Made by a program: the position numbers and the translations under genes. Below are positions 16,666-25,993 of a stretch of 48,560 nt of DNA, one piece after another. The DNA is from Pseudoalteromonas sp. 0303. Its GTDB lineage: Bacteria > Pseudomonadota > Gammaproteobacteria > Enterobacterales > Alteromonadaceae. A model generated the notes under the pieces. The model searched no databases, was not told the DNA's origin, and worked only from the letters and a program-made list of their open reading frames with translations. The DNA lies in the NCBI RefSeq assembly GCF_013349995.1, contig NZ_JABVXF010000033.1, forward strand, positions 1 through 48,560, in the 5' to 3' direction. The number at the start of each line of letters is the position of its first letter. Positions within the stretch are counted from its first letter, which is position 1.

Positions 16666-17565
16666 ATGAGCAATACCAACCGTTTACGAATCGCCATCCA
16701 AAAAGGCGGCCGCTTATCAAAAGACTGCCAAGAGTTACTAAAGCAACTTGGTGTTAAATTAAATCTTCGTGAACAACGTTTAATCGCACACTCTACCAAC
16801 ATGCCAATTGACGTACTTCGTGTACGCGATGACGATATTCCGGGCCTAGTAATGGACGGTGTGTGTGACCTAGGTATCGTTGGTGAAAACGTACTTGTTG
16901 AAGTTCAAGCCGAACGCGAACGCCAAGGCGTGGCATTCGAAGTAAACAAACTTTCTAAACTTGATTTTGGTTACTGCCGCCTAGCACTTGCATGGCCACA
17001 AGAACTTGGTCCGCAAGATAAAAGCTGGTTTGAAGGTAAACGCATTGCCACTACTTACCCAGAAATCTTAAGCCAGTACCTAAAACGCGAAGGCATTAAC
17101 GCAAGCACAGTCATGTTAACGGGCTCTGTTGAAGTTGCTCCGCGTGCTGGTTTAGCTGATGCAATTTGTGACCTAGTGTCTACCGGTGCAACCTTAGAAG
17201 CTAATGGCTTGATGCAAGGCGACACCATCTTAGAATCAAATGCATGTTTAATTCAAAACAAAGACCTTACTGATCAAAGCAAACTTGATTTAATCAACAC
17301 GTTAATGCCGCGTTTACGTGGTGTGCGCCAAGCAAAAGAAAGTAAATACATCATGCTACACGCACCAAAAGCAAAGCTTGATGAAGTATGCGACTTACTA
17401 CCTGGCACAGGCCAACCGACTTTACTATCGCTTGCTGGTAGCGACGATTATGTAGCACTTCACATGGTTAGCAGCGAAACCCTTTTCTGGGAAACAATGG
17501 AACAGTTAAAAGCACTAGGTGCCAACTCAATTCTTGTTATGCCAATTGAAAAAATGATGGAGTAA
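16666..17565 (+). CDS. hisG: ATP phosphoribosyltransferase, long form
   Basis: This catalyses the first step of histidine synthesis, joining ATP and PRPP in the cytoplasm. The 299 residues are the long form, with a C-terminal ACT-like regulatory domain (about 225-299, SILVMPIEKMME at the end) that binds histidine for feedback inhibition, so no HisZ partner is needed. The start is RLRIAIQKGGRLSKDCQELL; the PRPP-binding loop is DAICDLVSTGATLEANGL. It is the first structural gene after the attenuator, with AAAGGA upstream, and is followed six bases later by hisD. Confidence 0.97.
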   Translation: MSNTNRLRIAIQKGGRLSKDCQELLKQLGVKLNLREQRLIAHSTNMPIDVLRVRDDDIPGLVMDGVCDLGIVGENVLVEVQAERERQGVAFEVNKLSKLDFGYCRLALAWPQELGPQDKSWFEGKRIATTYPEILSQYLKREGINASTVMLTGSVEVAPRAGLADAICDLVSTGATLEANGLMQGDTILESNACLIQNKDLTDQSKLDLINTLMPRLRGVRQAKESKYIMLHAPKAKLDEVCDLLPGTGQPTLLSLAGSDDYVALHMVSSETLFWETMEQLKALGANSILVMPIEKMME

Positions 17566-17571
17566 TTATCC

Positions 17572-18873
17572 ATGTTTCGCTGGAATGAGGAAAATCAACA
17601 AGCACAGCAGGCGGTACTTACCCGCCCTGCTGTTACTGCAAGTAAAGAGGTTGAAGCAATTTGCATCGACATCTTAAATGCAGTTAAAACACAAGGTGAC
17701 GCAGCGTTATTAAAGATGGCAACAGAGTTTGATAAGCGCGAAACGCCTCGCTTATTAGTGCCAGTTGAAGAAATAAACCAAGCTGAGCAGTTATTATCAA
17801 ACGAGTTAAAAGCCGCCATCGAAACGGCCTACGCCAATGTAAAACGTTTTCACCAAGCACAATTACCTAAAGACATTAAGTTAACAACACAACCAGGGGT
17901 ATTGTGTGAACTTAAATATCAAGCCATTGAAGCGGTAGGTATTTACGTGCCAGGTGGCAGTGCGCCATTGCCATCGTCCGTGATCATGCAAGGGGTGCTT
18001 GCACAATTAAGTGGTGCACAAACCGTTGTGCTGACTACACCTGTGAAAGCCGATGAAACTATCAACCCTGCCATTTTATATGCGGCAAAACTATGTGGTA
18101 TTAAAACCATTATAGAAAGTGGCGGCGCCGGAGCGATTGCAGCTATGGCTTACGGTACAGAGTCAGTGCCTAAAGTGAACAAGATTTTTGGCCCGGGAAA
18201 TAGCTTTGTCACCATGGCAAAACAACTTGTTGCGCAAACTATTCCGGGCATGGCGATTGATATGCCAGCAGGCCCTTCTGAAGTGCTAGTGATCGCTGAT
18301 GAGCGTGCAAACCCAGAGTTTATTGCGGCAGATTTATTATCTCAAGCGGAGCACGGTGCTGATTCACAGGTTATTTTACTGTGTAACAGCGAACGCATTA
18401 TTGAAAAAACACAGCAAGCATTAACAGAGCAACTAGCAAAATTAAGTCGTAAAGACACTGCCGAGCAAGCCCTAGCAAACTCAAGCTTGATATTAGTCGA
18501 CTCGGTTGAGCAAGCCTTTGCGGTGTCTGCGCAATATGGTCCTGAGCACCTTATTCTACAGCTTGCTGATGCGCAGCCTTATTTAAGCTTAGTGAAAAAT
18601 GCCGGCTCAGTATTTGTGGGTGATTACACTCCGGAGTCTGCAGGTGACTATGCATCGGGTACGAACCACGTACTACCAACGTATGGTTACAGTGCGACCT
18701 ATTCGAGCTTAAACTTACTGGACTTCTTTAGAACTTACACAGTGCAAACCATCAGTAAAAATGGCTTACGTGAATTATCTAAAGCAATTTTACCTTTGGC
18801 CGCAGCAGAGGGGCTTGATGCTCACGCTAATGCTGTTTCAATTCGTCTTGAGGCTATGAACAATGAGCGATAA
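17572..18873 (+). CDS. hisD: Histidinol dehydrogenase
   Basis: This carries out the last two NAD-dependent oxidations, histidinol to histidinal to histidine, using a zinc ion. It has 433 residues, the normal size. Signature segments are AVGIYVPGGSAPLPSSVIMQ, KIFGPGNSFVTMAKQL, IDMPAGPSEVLVIADE and LLSQAEHGADSQV, where the Gln and His bind zinc. The C-terminal catalytic Glu/His stretch is GPEHL. It overlaps hisC by 11 bases, so translation is probably coupled. Confidence 0.97.
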   Translation: MFRWNEENQQAQQAVLTRPAVTASKEVEAICIDILNAVKTQGDAALLKMATEFDKRETPRLLVPVEEINQAEQLLSNELKAAIETAYANVKRFHQAQLPKDIKLTTQPGVLCELKYQAIEAVGIYVPGGSAPLPSSVIMQGVLAQLSGAQTVVLTTPVKADETINPAILYAAKLCGIKTIIESGGAGAIAAMAYGTESVPKVNKIFGPGNSFVTMAKQLVAQTIPGMAIDMPAGPSEVLVIADERANPEFIAADLLSQAEHGADSQVILLCNSERIIEKTQQALTEQLAKLSRKDTAEQALANSSLILVDSVEQAFAVSAQYGPEHLILQLADAQPYLSLVKNAGSVFVGDYTPESAGDYASGTNHVLPTYGYSATYSSLNLLDFFRTYTVQTISKNGLRELSKAILPLAAAEGLDAHANAVSIRLEAMNNER

Positions 18874-19960
18874 TTCAAAAATAACAACGCTGTTGCCAGA
18901 TAACATTGCAGCGCTTACAGCCTATAGTTCAGCGAAAAGTGAAAAACTAACAGGCACAACGTGGTTAAATGCCAATGAAAGCCCGTATTCACGTACGCCA
19001 AATATCAATTTAACTGATTTAAATCGCTACCCAGATCCGCAGCCTCAGCAAGTGATCACCCGTTACGCTTGCTATGCTAATTTAGAGCCAGAGCAAGTAC
19101 TGATGACCCGCGGTGCTGACGAAGGTATTGAACTATTAGTACGTACTTTTTGTAGCCCTGCTAAAGATACCATTGCACTTTTTTTGCCAACTTACGGCAT
19201 GTACAAAGTCACTGCTGATACCCACAACATTGCGATTAACGGTTTAACTCAAGAGCTGTTATTAAAAGGCACAGTTGATGAGATTGTCACTGCGGTTGCT
19301 GATTCAAAGCTGGTGTTTATTTGTAATCCAAATAACCCTACCGGCAGCATGACAAGCCTAGACAAAATCAGAAAAATCACCCAGCAACTTGCGGGTAAAG
19401 CGATTGTAGTGGTGGATGAAGCTTATATAGAATTTTGCCCAGAACAAACAGCGGCAAGCCTGATCAACGAATTTAGTAACCTTGTGGTACTAAGAACCTT
19501 ATCAAAAGCATTTGCACTTGCGGGTTTAAGAACAGGCTTTACGCTTGCCAACAGTGAGCTACTTGCGCCTATTCGTAAAGTGATTGCGCCTTACCCTGTA
19601 TCAACGGTGGTTGCGAGCATTGCCGCAGATGCATTAAGTAGCGACAACATCGCTTCAATGCGCCGTCAGGTAACGATTTTAAATAGCTTAAAAGCCAAAC
19701 TGAAAAGCTGGCTTGAGCAATCACCTGCTGTTATCAAAGTACTGAGCGGTGAAGGTAACTTCGTCACCTTAAAACTAAAAGACAAACAATCATTTAATAT
19801 CGCACTTGAGCAAGGACTCGTGATGCGTGCCTTCACTTTATATGGCGAAAATGATTGGTTACGAATTTCTATCGGTAACGAGCAAGAACTAGAACAAGTA
19901 AAAATTTGGTTAGATGGCTTATCACTGACCAGCAATACAGTAGAACAGGAATTATCATGA
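18863..19960 (+). CDS. hisC: Histidinol-phosphate aminotransferase
   Basis: This is a PLP-dependent class I/II aminotransferase that converts imidazole-acetol phosphate and glutamate to histidinol phosphate. The 365 residues carry LNANESPY at the substrate-binding start, VFICNPNNPTG, VVDEAYIEFCP and the Schiff-base Lys in RTLSKAFALAGLRTGF. It starts inside the end of hisD (11-base overlap), and its TGA overlaps the hisB ATG (ATGA). Confidence 0.96.
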   Translation: MSDNSKITTLLPDNIAALTAYSSAKSEKLTGTTWLNANESPYSRTPNINLTDLNRYPDPQPQQVITRYACYANLEPEQVLMTRGADEGIELLVRTFCSPAKDTIALFLPTYGMYKVTADTHNIAINGLTQELLLKGTVDEIVTAVADSKLVFICNPNNPTGSMTSLDKIRKITQQLAGKAIVVVDEAYIEFCPEQTAASLINEFSNLVVLRTLSKAFALAGLRTGFTLANSELLAPIRKVIAPYPVSTVVASIAADALSSDNIASMRRQVTILNSLKAKLKSWLEQSPAVIKVLSGEGNFVTLKLKDKQSFNIALEQGLVMRAFTLYGENDWLRISIGNEQELEQVKIWLDGLSLTSNTVEQELS

Positions 19961-21018
19961 GCAACCCGTATTTATTTATTGACCGCGATGGCACGATTAT
20001 CGAAGAGCCTATCACCGACAAACAGGTTGATAGCCTAGAAAAATTAGTGTTCTTGCCGAATGTGATCCCTGCTCTATTACAACTTCAAGCGGCAGGTTAC
20101 CGCCTTGTGATGGTTTCAAACCAAGATGGTTTAGGCACTGATAGCTTCCCGACCGCTGATTTTGATATTGCCCAAGACAAGATGATGGATATCTTAAACA
20201 GCCAAGGGATTAAATTTGATGAAGTTCTGATCTGCCCGCACTTTGATGAGCAAAATTGTGACTGCCGTAAACCAAAAACTGGTTTACTTACTGAGCTGAT
20301 GCGCTCAGGTAAAGTCGATTTAGCACGCTCATTTGTGATTGGTGACCGCCAAACAGATATCGGACTTGCCAATAACTTATGCTGCGAAGGAATTTTGTAT
20401 GACGGCAGCTGGGATGCCATTGTCACTAAGCTGACAACCGCAAACCGTGAAGGTCGTGTCACTCGTAACACCAAAGAAACGCAAATTGATGTGCAAGTTA
20501 ATTTAGACCAAACAAAAAATGGCGAAATTAGCACTGGCCTTGGCTTTTTCGATCACATGCTTGACCAAATTCGTACACACGCCAATATCGGACTTAATAT
20601 TCAAGCCACTGGCGACTTACACATTGATGAGCACCACCTAGTTGAAGATATCGGCATTGCACTTGGCCTTGCCCTTAAACAAGCGCTAGGTACAAAAACG
20701 CAAATTGGTCGCTATGGCTTTGCACTCCCTATGGATGAATGTAAAGCAGAAGCGCAAATTGACTTATCGGGCCGCGCCTCGTTTGTATTAAATGCTGATT
20801 TTAGCCGTGAAAAAGTGGGCGACTTAGACGTGCAAATGGTTGAGCACTTCTTTAAAAGCTTAAGTGATAATGCCGCAATGAGCCTAATTCTGTCGGTTAG
20901 CGATGGTAACTGTCATCACCAAGTTGAAGGCCTTTTTAAAGCGTTTGCAAGAGCACTTCGCGCTGCGATTGCAAAAGATGCCTCACAACAAACAGCAAGC
21001 TCTAAGGGGTGTTTATGA
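19957..21018 (+). CDS. hisB: Bifunctional histidinol-phosphatase / imidazoleglycerol-phosphate dehydratase
   Basis: It has two activities in one 353-residue chain. The N-terminal HAD phosphatase (about 1-165) shows LFIDRDGTIIEE (nucleophile and acid Asp), VSNQDGLGT, the zinc-binding CPHFDEQNCDCRKPKTG and VIGDRQTDIGLA. The dehydratase (about 166-353) shows STGLGFFDHMLDQI, IDEHHLVEDIGIALG, and VEHFFKSL with HHQVEG, the Mn-binding His clusters. The ATG at 19957 overlaps the hisC stop; an upstream in-frame start would add 17 residues not found in the family. The fused form is typical of gammaproteobacteria. Confidence 0.96.
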   Translation: MSNPYLFIDRDGTIIEEPITDKQVDSLEKLVFLPNVIPALLQLQAAGYRLVMVSNQDGLGTDSFPTADFDIAQDKMMDILNSQGIKFDEVLICPHFDEQNCDCRKPKTGLLTELMRSGKVDLARSFVIGDRQTDIGLANNLCCEGILYDGSWDAIVTKLTTANREGRVTRNTKETQIDVQVNLDQTKNGEISTGLGFFDHMLDQIRTHANIGLNIQATGDLHIDEHHLVEDIGIALGLALKQALGTKTQIGRYGFALPMDECKAEAQIDLSGRASFVLNADFSREKVGDLDVQMVEHFFKSLSDNAAMSLILSVSDGNCHHQVEGLFKAFARALRAAIAKDASQQTASSKGCL

Positions 21019-21605
21019 TTGCCATAATTAATACCGGTTGTGCCAACATTAACTCAGTTCGTTTTGCCTTTGAGCGCTTAGGGAAAACGCCTGAGGTGAT
21101 CACCTCACCTGAGCAACTAAAAGGCTTTGAACGTGCGATTTTACCTGGCGTAGGTCATGCTTCTGTTGCCATGAAACGCTTAAAAGACGGTGGTTGGCAG
21201 CAAGCAATTGATGAATATCAGCGTCCATTGATGGGCATTTGTTTAGGCATGCAATTACTTTGCGACAGCACTGAAGAAGGCAACGTTGATTGCCTTGGTA
21301 AAATTCCGGGTGTTGTTAAGCACTTAGAAGTGGGCACATTAACCTCACCACACATGGGGTGGAATGACCTAAGTGTGTTAAAAGAGCATGCCCTTACCAA
21401 AGGGTTATCGGCGCAAGATCAAGTGTACTTTGTGCATAGCTTTGCTCACACAGTGAACGATGCCACCCTAGTTAGCGGTGAATACGGGCAAGCTTTTTCA
21501 GCGATAGTTGCCAAAGATAACTACGCAGGCATGCAGTTCCACCCAGAGCGAAGCGCCAAAGTAGGCACCCGACTTTTACAAAACTTTTTAGATTGGCAGC
21601 TGTAA
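21015..21605 (+). CDS. hisH: Imidazole glycerol phosphate synthase, glutamine amidotransferase subunit
   Basis: HisH splits glutamine and passes ammonia to HisF. It has 196 residues from the ATG at 21015, which overlaps the hisB TGA (ATGA); an ATG two codons earlier is less likely. The class I amidotransferase triad is present: Cys in MGICLGMQLLCDS, and His and Glu in MQFHPERSAKVG. The VGHASVAM and PHMGWNDL segments are also typical. Confidence 0.96.
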   Translation: MIAIINTGCANINSVRFAFERLGKTPEVITSPEQLKGFERAILPGVGHASVAMKRLKDGGWQQAIDEYQRPLMGICLGMQLLCDSTEEGNVDCLGKIPGVVKHLEVGTLTSPHMGWNDLSVLKEHALTKGLSAQDQVYFVHSFAHTVNDATLVSGEYGQAFSAIVAKDNYAGMQFHPERSAKVGTRLLQNFLDWQL

Positions 21606-21632
21606 GCGCAGCAAAAAATAAGAGAAATAAAC

Positions 21633-22367
21633 GTGATTATTCCAGCACTCGATGTATTACAAAACCAAATTGTGCGCTTATACCAAGGTAAGTATGATAC
21701 AGCACAATTTTACCCTTACGAACTTGGCGCACGCTTACAAGAGTACGCAAACAGCGGCGCAGGCAAACTGCACCTAGTTGATTTAGAAGGCGCGCGCGAT
21801 CCAAATAAAAAACAGTGGCAGCATATTCAAGCTGCAACCAAAGCGCTTAATGTGCCTTATCAAGTGGGCGGTGGTATTCGCTCTGAGCAAGATGTTGCTG
21901 ACTGGCTTGAAGCCGGTGCTAACCAAGTCGTGATTGGCTCAATGGCCGTTGAAAAGCGCGAACAAGTAAAGGCCTGGATTGAAAAATTTGGCAGCTCTCA
22001 CTTTGTTATCGCACTGGATGTTAATAAAACTGACAACGGCTGGGCACCCGCAACACATGGTTGGTTAAGTGAATCTGAGTTTGGTTTGTTCGAACTTGTT
22101 GATTTTTACGTGGCACTGGGTGTGGTTGATTTTCTGTGTACTGACATCAGTAAAGACGGCACCATGACTGGTCCTTCGTTTGCACTTTATGAAGATTTAA
22201 CCAACCACAACAGCGAGATTAAAGTTCAAGCTTCAGGCGGTGTAAGCTCACTTGATGATATTGCAAAGCTGAAAAAACTGGGCGTTGGCGGTGTTATCTT
22301 AGGTAAATCATTGCTTGATGGTGCCTTTAATGTTGAGGAGGCGCTAGCATGTTATCAAAACGCATAA
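21633..22367 (+). CDS. hisA: Phosphoribosylformimino-AICAR phosphate isomerase (ProFAR isomerase)
   Basis: This is a TIM-barrel Amadori isomerase, step four of the pathway. It has 244 residues and starts with GTG at 21633 after AAGAG; 27 bases separate it from hisH, the largest gap in the operon. The catalytic Asp is in IPALDVLQNQIVRLYQG, and the second in CTDISKDGTMTGPSF. Phosphate-binding strands are QVGGGIRSEQ and QASGGVSSLDD. It overlaps hisF by 19 bases. Confidence 0.96.
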   Translation: MIIPALDVLQNQIVRLYQGKYDTAQFYPYELGARLQEYANSGAGKLHLVDLEGARDPNKKQWQHIQAATKALNVPYQVGGGIRSEQDVADWLEAGANQVVIGSMAVEKREQVKAWIEKFGSSHFVIALDVNKTDNGWAPATHGWLSESEFGLFELVDFYVALGVVDFLCTDISKDGTMTGPSFALYEDLTNHNSEIKVQASGGVSSLDDIAKLKKLGVGGVILGKSLLDGAFNVEEALACYQNA

Positions 22368-23128
22368 TCCCTTGTTTAGATGTAAAAGACGGCCAAGTCG
22401 TTAAAGGTGTTAAATTTAAAGGCCATGAAGTGGTTGGTGATATTTTAACGCTTGCCAAAGCCTACAGCGATGCCGGTGCGGATGAACTGGTGTTTTATGA
22501 AATCAGTGCCAGCGTCGAAAAACGCCTACTTGATGTTAATTGGGTAGAGAATATTGCACGCCACATTGATATTCCATTTTGTGTGGCAGGCGGCATTAAA
22601 TCTGTTGCCGATGCAGCACGTGTTTTAGAACGTGGTGCAGATAAAATCAGTATTAATAGCCCTGCAATTGCTCGTCCAGAACTTATCAAAGAATTACACG
22701 ATGAGTTTGGTAAACAATGCGTAGTTGTGGGTATTGATAGCTTTTATGATGAAAACACTGGTGAGTATTTAGTCTACCAGCTGACTGGCGACCCAAATGC
22801 ATCAAGCCGTACTCGCTACAAAACCGAAGAATGGGTTAAGCGCGTGCAAGACCTAGGCGCTGGTGAAATCGTACTAAATTGCATGAATCAAGATGGCGTG
22901 CGTAAAGGCTACGACAATGTTCAGCTATCAAAAATGCGTGCACTGTGCGATATTCCTCTGATTGCATCGGGCGGCGCAGGTACGATGCAGGACTTTGTTG
23001 ATGTATTTCAGCAAAGCCAAGTTGATGGTGCGCTCGCTGCCAGCGTATTTCACAAGAACGTCATTGATATTGGCGAACTAAAACAATTTTTAATCGATAA
23101 TAATGTAGCGGCAAGACTATGCAATTAA
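22349..23128 (+). CDS. hisF: Imidazole glycerol phosphate synthase, cyclase subunit
   Basis: This is the TIM-barrel cyclase that, with ammonia from HisH, forms imidazole glycerol phosphate and AICAR, which re-enters purine synthesis. The 259 residues show the catalytic Asp in IPCLDVKDGQVVKGVKF and the second in LNCMNQDGVRKGY, plus CVAGGIKSVAD and IASGGAGTMQDF. The start lies within hisA and is preceded by GAGGAGG, a strong internal ribosome site. Confidence 0.97.
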   Translation: MLSKRIIPCLDVKDGQVVKGVKFKGHEVVGDILTLAKAYSDAGADELVFYEISASVEKRLLDVNWVENIARHIDIPFCVAGGIKSVADAARVLERGADKISINSPAIARPELIKELHDEFGKQCVVVGIDSFYDENTGEYLVYQLTGDPNASSRTRYKTEEWVKRVQDLGAGEIVLNCMNQDGVRKGYDNVQLSKMRALCDIPLIASGGAGTMQDFVDVFQQSQVDGALAASVFHKNVIDIGELKQFLIDNNVAARLCN

Positions 23129-23733
23129 CCAAAGACACTCTTTCTCAAGTCGACTTTGCCAAAAGCGAATTGATCCCAGCTATCGTGCAAGACGCACGCT
23201 CTGGGGTAATTTTAATGCAAGGCTTTATGAATCAAGATGCATTAGCTGCCACTTTCGACAAGCAAAAAGTAACCTTTTACTCGCGCTCTAAAGAGCGTTT
23301 ATGGACCAAAGGCGAAACATCAGAAAACTACCTTGAAGTAGTCTCAGTACACACCGACTGCGATTACGACTCACTATTAGTACTGGCAAACCCACTTGGG
23401 CCAACATGCCACCTAGGTACACAAAGCTGCTTCGGCGATGATGCTAAACCTAGCTTGTCGTTTTTAGCTGAGCTTGAACAAGTGATTGTTTCGCGTAAAG
23501 ACGATGATCCAAGCAAAAGCTACACAGCGTCTTTGTTTGCAAAAGACTTAAGCCGTAGTTGCCAAAAAGTGGGTGAAGAAGGTGTTGAAGTTGCCCTTGC
23601 AGCCATGAAACATGATAACGATGAATTAACCAATGAATCAGCAGACTTACTGTATCACTTAACAGTGTTATTACAGCGCCAAGGCTTATCGCTGGCTGAT
23701 GTGGTGAGCTGTTTAAAAGGCCGCCATAATTAA
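23119..23733 (+). CDS. hisI: Bifunctional phosphoribosyl-AMP cyclohydrolase / phosphoribosyl-ATP pyrophosphatase
   Basis: This is the HisIE fusion for steps two and three. The N-terminal cyclohydrolase (about 1-115) shows ILMQGFMNQDALAATF, VTFYSRSKERLWTKGETSEN, and the metal ligands in HTDCDYDSLL and GPTCHLGTQSCF. The C-terminal pyrophosphatase (about 118-204) shows KSYTASLFAKDLSRSCQKVG, EEGVEVALAA and ESADLLYHLTVLLQRQG. It overlaps hisF by 10 bases and ends the operon in the same order as in E. coli. Confidence 0.96.
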   Translation: MQLTKDTLSQVDFAKSELIPAIVQDARSGVILMQGFMNQDALAATFDKQKVTFYSRSKERLWTKGETSENYLEVVSVHTDCDYDSLLVLANPLGPTCHLGTQSCFGDDAKPSLSFLAELEQVIVSRKDDDPSKSYTASLFAKDLSRSCQKVGEEGVEVALAAMKHDNDELTNESADLLYHLTVLLQRQGLSLADVVSCLKGRHN

Positions 23734-23739
23734 TAATTA

Positions 23740-23769
23740 TAGAGTGTGGTATCTAAATACCGCACTCTA
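23740..23769. terminator. Hairpin between the his operon and the convergent LysR gene
   Basis: TAGAGTGTGGTAT (23740-23752) pairs with ATACCGCACTCTA (23757-23769), 13 bp with one G-T pair and a 4-base loop. No T-run follows on the plus strand. It overlaps the stop codon of the minus-strand LysR gene. It probably ends or protects the his mRNA. Confidence 0.6.
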
Positions 23770-24657
23770 TTGCTGTTTTAATGCTTCTAACACAATTTTA
23801 AATGCCGGAGACGGTTGCCTTCGGCTCGGGTAATACAAATAATAACCAGGAAATGCAGGGCACCAATCAGCCAACACTTTAATTAAATTACCATTTTTTA
23901 TATGCTCACCAAACTCTTCTTCAGGTAGAAACGCAATACCTAACCCCTTTAACGCCGCCTCAACAATATGATGAGAGGTATTAAAGATTAATTGACCGCG
24001 TACATTCACATTAAGTTCTTCACCCTCTTTTTCAAACTCCCACGCATATAAACCGCCATGAGTCGGAAAGCGAATATTGATACAATTATGTGCAGTAAGA
24101 TCCTTTGGCGTGTTAGGCTTTGGATGCTTAGTAAAATACTCAGGGCTTGCAACGGCTGCCATATTGAGCTCTTTACCAATAGGCACTGCAATCATATCTT
24201 TATCTATAGTTTCGCCAAGACGAACGCCAGCGTCGATACGCTGAGCAACAATGTCTGTGTAGCCATAGTTAACATTAAACTCAATATTAATATCGGGGTA
24301 TTGCTTTAATACATTGGCCAGTTTTGGGAGTAATGTGTTCTGAATGATAAAGTCACCACAGGTAATTTTTACCGTACCCGCAGGTTTGTCTCTGAGTTCA
24401 GTTAACGCTTCTAACTCATTTTCAATATCATCAAAACGATGCCCTATTGCATTGAGTAAACGCTCCCCGGCGAGTGTCGGTGATACGCTTCGAGTTGTTC
24501 TGGTTAACAAACGAATATCTAAATTTGCTTCTAGTGAACGAATAGCCTGACTCAAAGCTGACTGAGTCACGCCTAACTGGGCCGCAGCACGCGTAAAACT
24601 GCCAGTTCTTGCCACAATGACAAAATAGTTCAATTCATTGAGGTTTTGTTTGATCAT
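23767..24657 (-). CDS. LysR-family transcriptional regulator
   Basis: It has 296 residues. The winged helix-turn-helix is at the N-terminus (NYFVIVARTGSFTRAAAQLG, VTQSALSQAIRSLEANL, LLTRTTRSVSPT). The effector-binding periplasmic-protein-like domain covers about 90-290 (VKITCGDFIIQ, GVRLGETIDKDMIAVPIG, GLGIAFLPEEEFGEHI). It is of the CrgA/AaeR-like type often seen next to exporters and oxidoreductases. It is transcribed divergently from the MFS gene with 111 bases between, so it most likely controls that gene and itself. A palindrome with LysR spacing lies in the gap. The inducer is unknown. Confidence 0.92.
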   Translation of the reverse strand: MIKQNLNELNYFVIVARTGSFTRAAAQLGVTQSALSQAIRSLEANLDIRLLTRTTRSVSPTLAGERLLNAIGHRFDDIENELEALTELRDKPAGTVKITCGDFIIQNTLLPKLANVLKQYPDINIEFNVNYGYTDIVAQRIDAGVRLGETIDKDMIAVPIGKELNMAAVASPEYFTKHPKPNTPKDLTAHNCINIRFPTHGGLYAWEFEKEGEELNVNVRGQLIFNTSHHIVEAALKGLGIAFLPEEEFGEHIKNGNLIKVLADWCPAFPGYYLYYPSRRQPSPAFKIVLEALKQQ

Positions 24658-24679
24658 CCACCAGCCTTTTAATAAGTAT

Positions 24680-24700
24680 TACTAATAAAGCATATTAGTA
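24680..24700. promoter_or_regulatory. Candidate LysR operator between regulator and exporter
   Basis: TACTAATA (24680-24687) and TATTAGTA (24693-24700) are perfect inverted repeats with a 5-base spacer, forming a T-N11-A type site. It lies in the divergent spacer, closer to the lysR start. The geometry fits LysR-family binding sites, but no experiment or alignment supports it here. Confidence 0.5.
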
Positions 24701-24768
24701 TTCATTAGCTAGTCTATTCAACCTATGTCTGAAAAAATACTCCATCACATTTAACTGTATGGACTAGC

Positions 24769-25956
24769 ATGACAAATTACTCAACCTATCAAGATGATCA
24801 GCCTATGGAGCAGCAAGCTAATTGGAGTGGGGTTTTTGCGATGACATTATGTATTTTCGCCTTAATAGCCTGCGAGTTTATGCCTGTAAGCTTATTAACA
24901 CCTATGGCTGAAGATTTATCAATTAGTAAAGGCATGGTTGGTCAGGGGTTAGCAATATCTGGCTTTTTTGCGGTGGTCACGAGTCTATTCATGAGTCCTT
25001 TATTTGCTAAAAGTGATCGAAAAACCTTACTAGTCGCTCTAACCTTGATAATGCTACTGTCAACTTTAACAATCTCTGTAGCTGATAGTTACGCTGTTTA
25101 TATGCTTGGTCGTGCGTTAATCGGCTTAGTCATTGGTGGCTATTGGTCACTTTCAACTGCTTCTGCAATGCGCTTAGTTCCCGAGGAAAAAGTGCCTAAA
25201 GCACTGGCAGTATTTAATGGTGGTAATGGTCTTGCCATGATAATTGCAGCACCACTTGGCAGTTATTTAGGCAGTGTTCTTGGCTGGCGAGGCGCGTTTA
25301 TGTGTTTAGTGCCATTTATTGCTATTGCTGTATTTTGGCAATGGCAGGCTTTGCCTAGCATGCCAGCTCAGCAGCAATCAAAAGGACCTTTTTCTGCATT
25401 TAAGTTATTTAAAAAGCCACTCGTCCGTTTTGGTATGCTAGCTGTCGCGCTGCTATTTATGGGGCAATTTACTTTATTTACCTATGTAAGGCCCTTTTTA
25501 GAGTCAGCGTTTCAAGCCACCAGCCAACAAGTCTCTATGGTGTTATTTGTTATCGGTTTTGCAGGCTTTATTGGCACCTTATTGATCAGCAAGGTGATAA
25601 AGCTCAGTTTAGCGTTTGCATTAATAGCAGCTCCTGCGGTTATGGCTTTAATAGCATTTTGTTTAGCTAATCAAATATCTCTTTTTAACATCAACATCGT
25701 ATTACTTGGATTATGGGGGTTAATTGCAACTGCAGCGCCTGTTGCTTGGTGGAGCTGGGTAGCTCGTGCTTTACCAAAAGATGCTGAAGTTGCAGGAGGA
25801 TTGATGGTAGCAATTATTCAATTTTCGATAGCGCTAGGCTCAACATTCGGCGGCATATTATTCGATGTTTATGACTACCCTATTACCTTCTTTGTTAGCG
25901 CAGCTATCTTATTTTTTGCAGCTATTGCCAGCTATTTCACTATAAAAACACCCTAA
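24769..25956 (+). CDS. MFS exporter, NepI-like (DHA1 family)
   Basis: This is a 395-residue inner-membrane protein with 12 predicted helices. Its N-terminal part (NWSGVFAMTLCIF, EFMPVSLLTPMAEDLSIS) closely follows what I recall of the E. coli purine ribonucleoside efflux pump NepI, as do RLVPEEKVPKALAVF, IAAPLGSYLGSVLGWRGAF and the GQFTLFTYVRPF stretch. The MFS loop motif near residue 80 is degenerate (LFAKSDRKTL). A role in drug, sugar or nucleoside export under the divergent LysR gene is inferred; the substrate is not shown. A palindromic hairpin follows the gene. Confidence 0.85.
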   Translation: MTNYSTYQDDQPMEQQANWSGVFAMTLCIFALIACEFMPVSLLTPMAEDLSISKGMVGQGLAISGFFAVVTSLFMSPLFAKSDRKTLLVALTLIMLLSTLTISVADSYAVYMLGRALIGLVIGGYWSLSTASAMRLVPEEKVPKALAVFNGGNGLAMIIAAPLGSYLGSVLGWRGAFMCLVPFIAIAVFWQWQALPSMPAQQQSKGPFSAFKLFKKPLVRFGMLAVALLFMGQFTLFTYVRPFLESAFQATSQQVSMVLFVIGFAGFIGTLLISKVIKLSLAFALIAAPAVMALIAFCLANQISLFNINIVLLGLWGLIATAAPVAWWSWVARALPKDAEVAGGLMVAIIQFSIALGSTFGGILFDVYDYPITFFVSAAILFFAAIASYFTIKTP

Positions 25957-25961
25957 AAAAT

Positions 25962-25993
25962 CATTAGGTGGCTCATACTTGGGCTACCTAATG
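25962..25993 (+). terminator. Hairpin after the MFS gene
   Basis: CATTAGGT (25962-25969) pairs with ACCTAATG (25986-25993), with GGC and GCT extending it inside after small mismatches. Only a weak T-rich tail (TTCATTTT) follows. It is a probable terminator. Confidence 0.5.
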
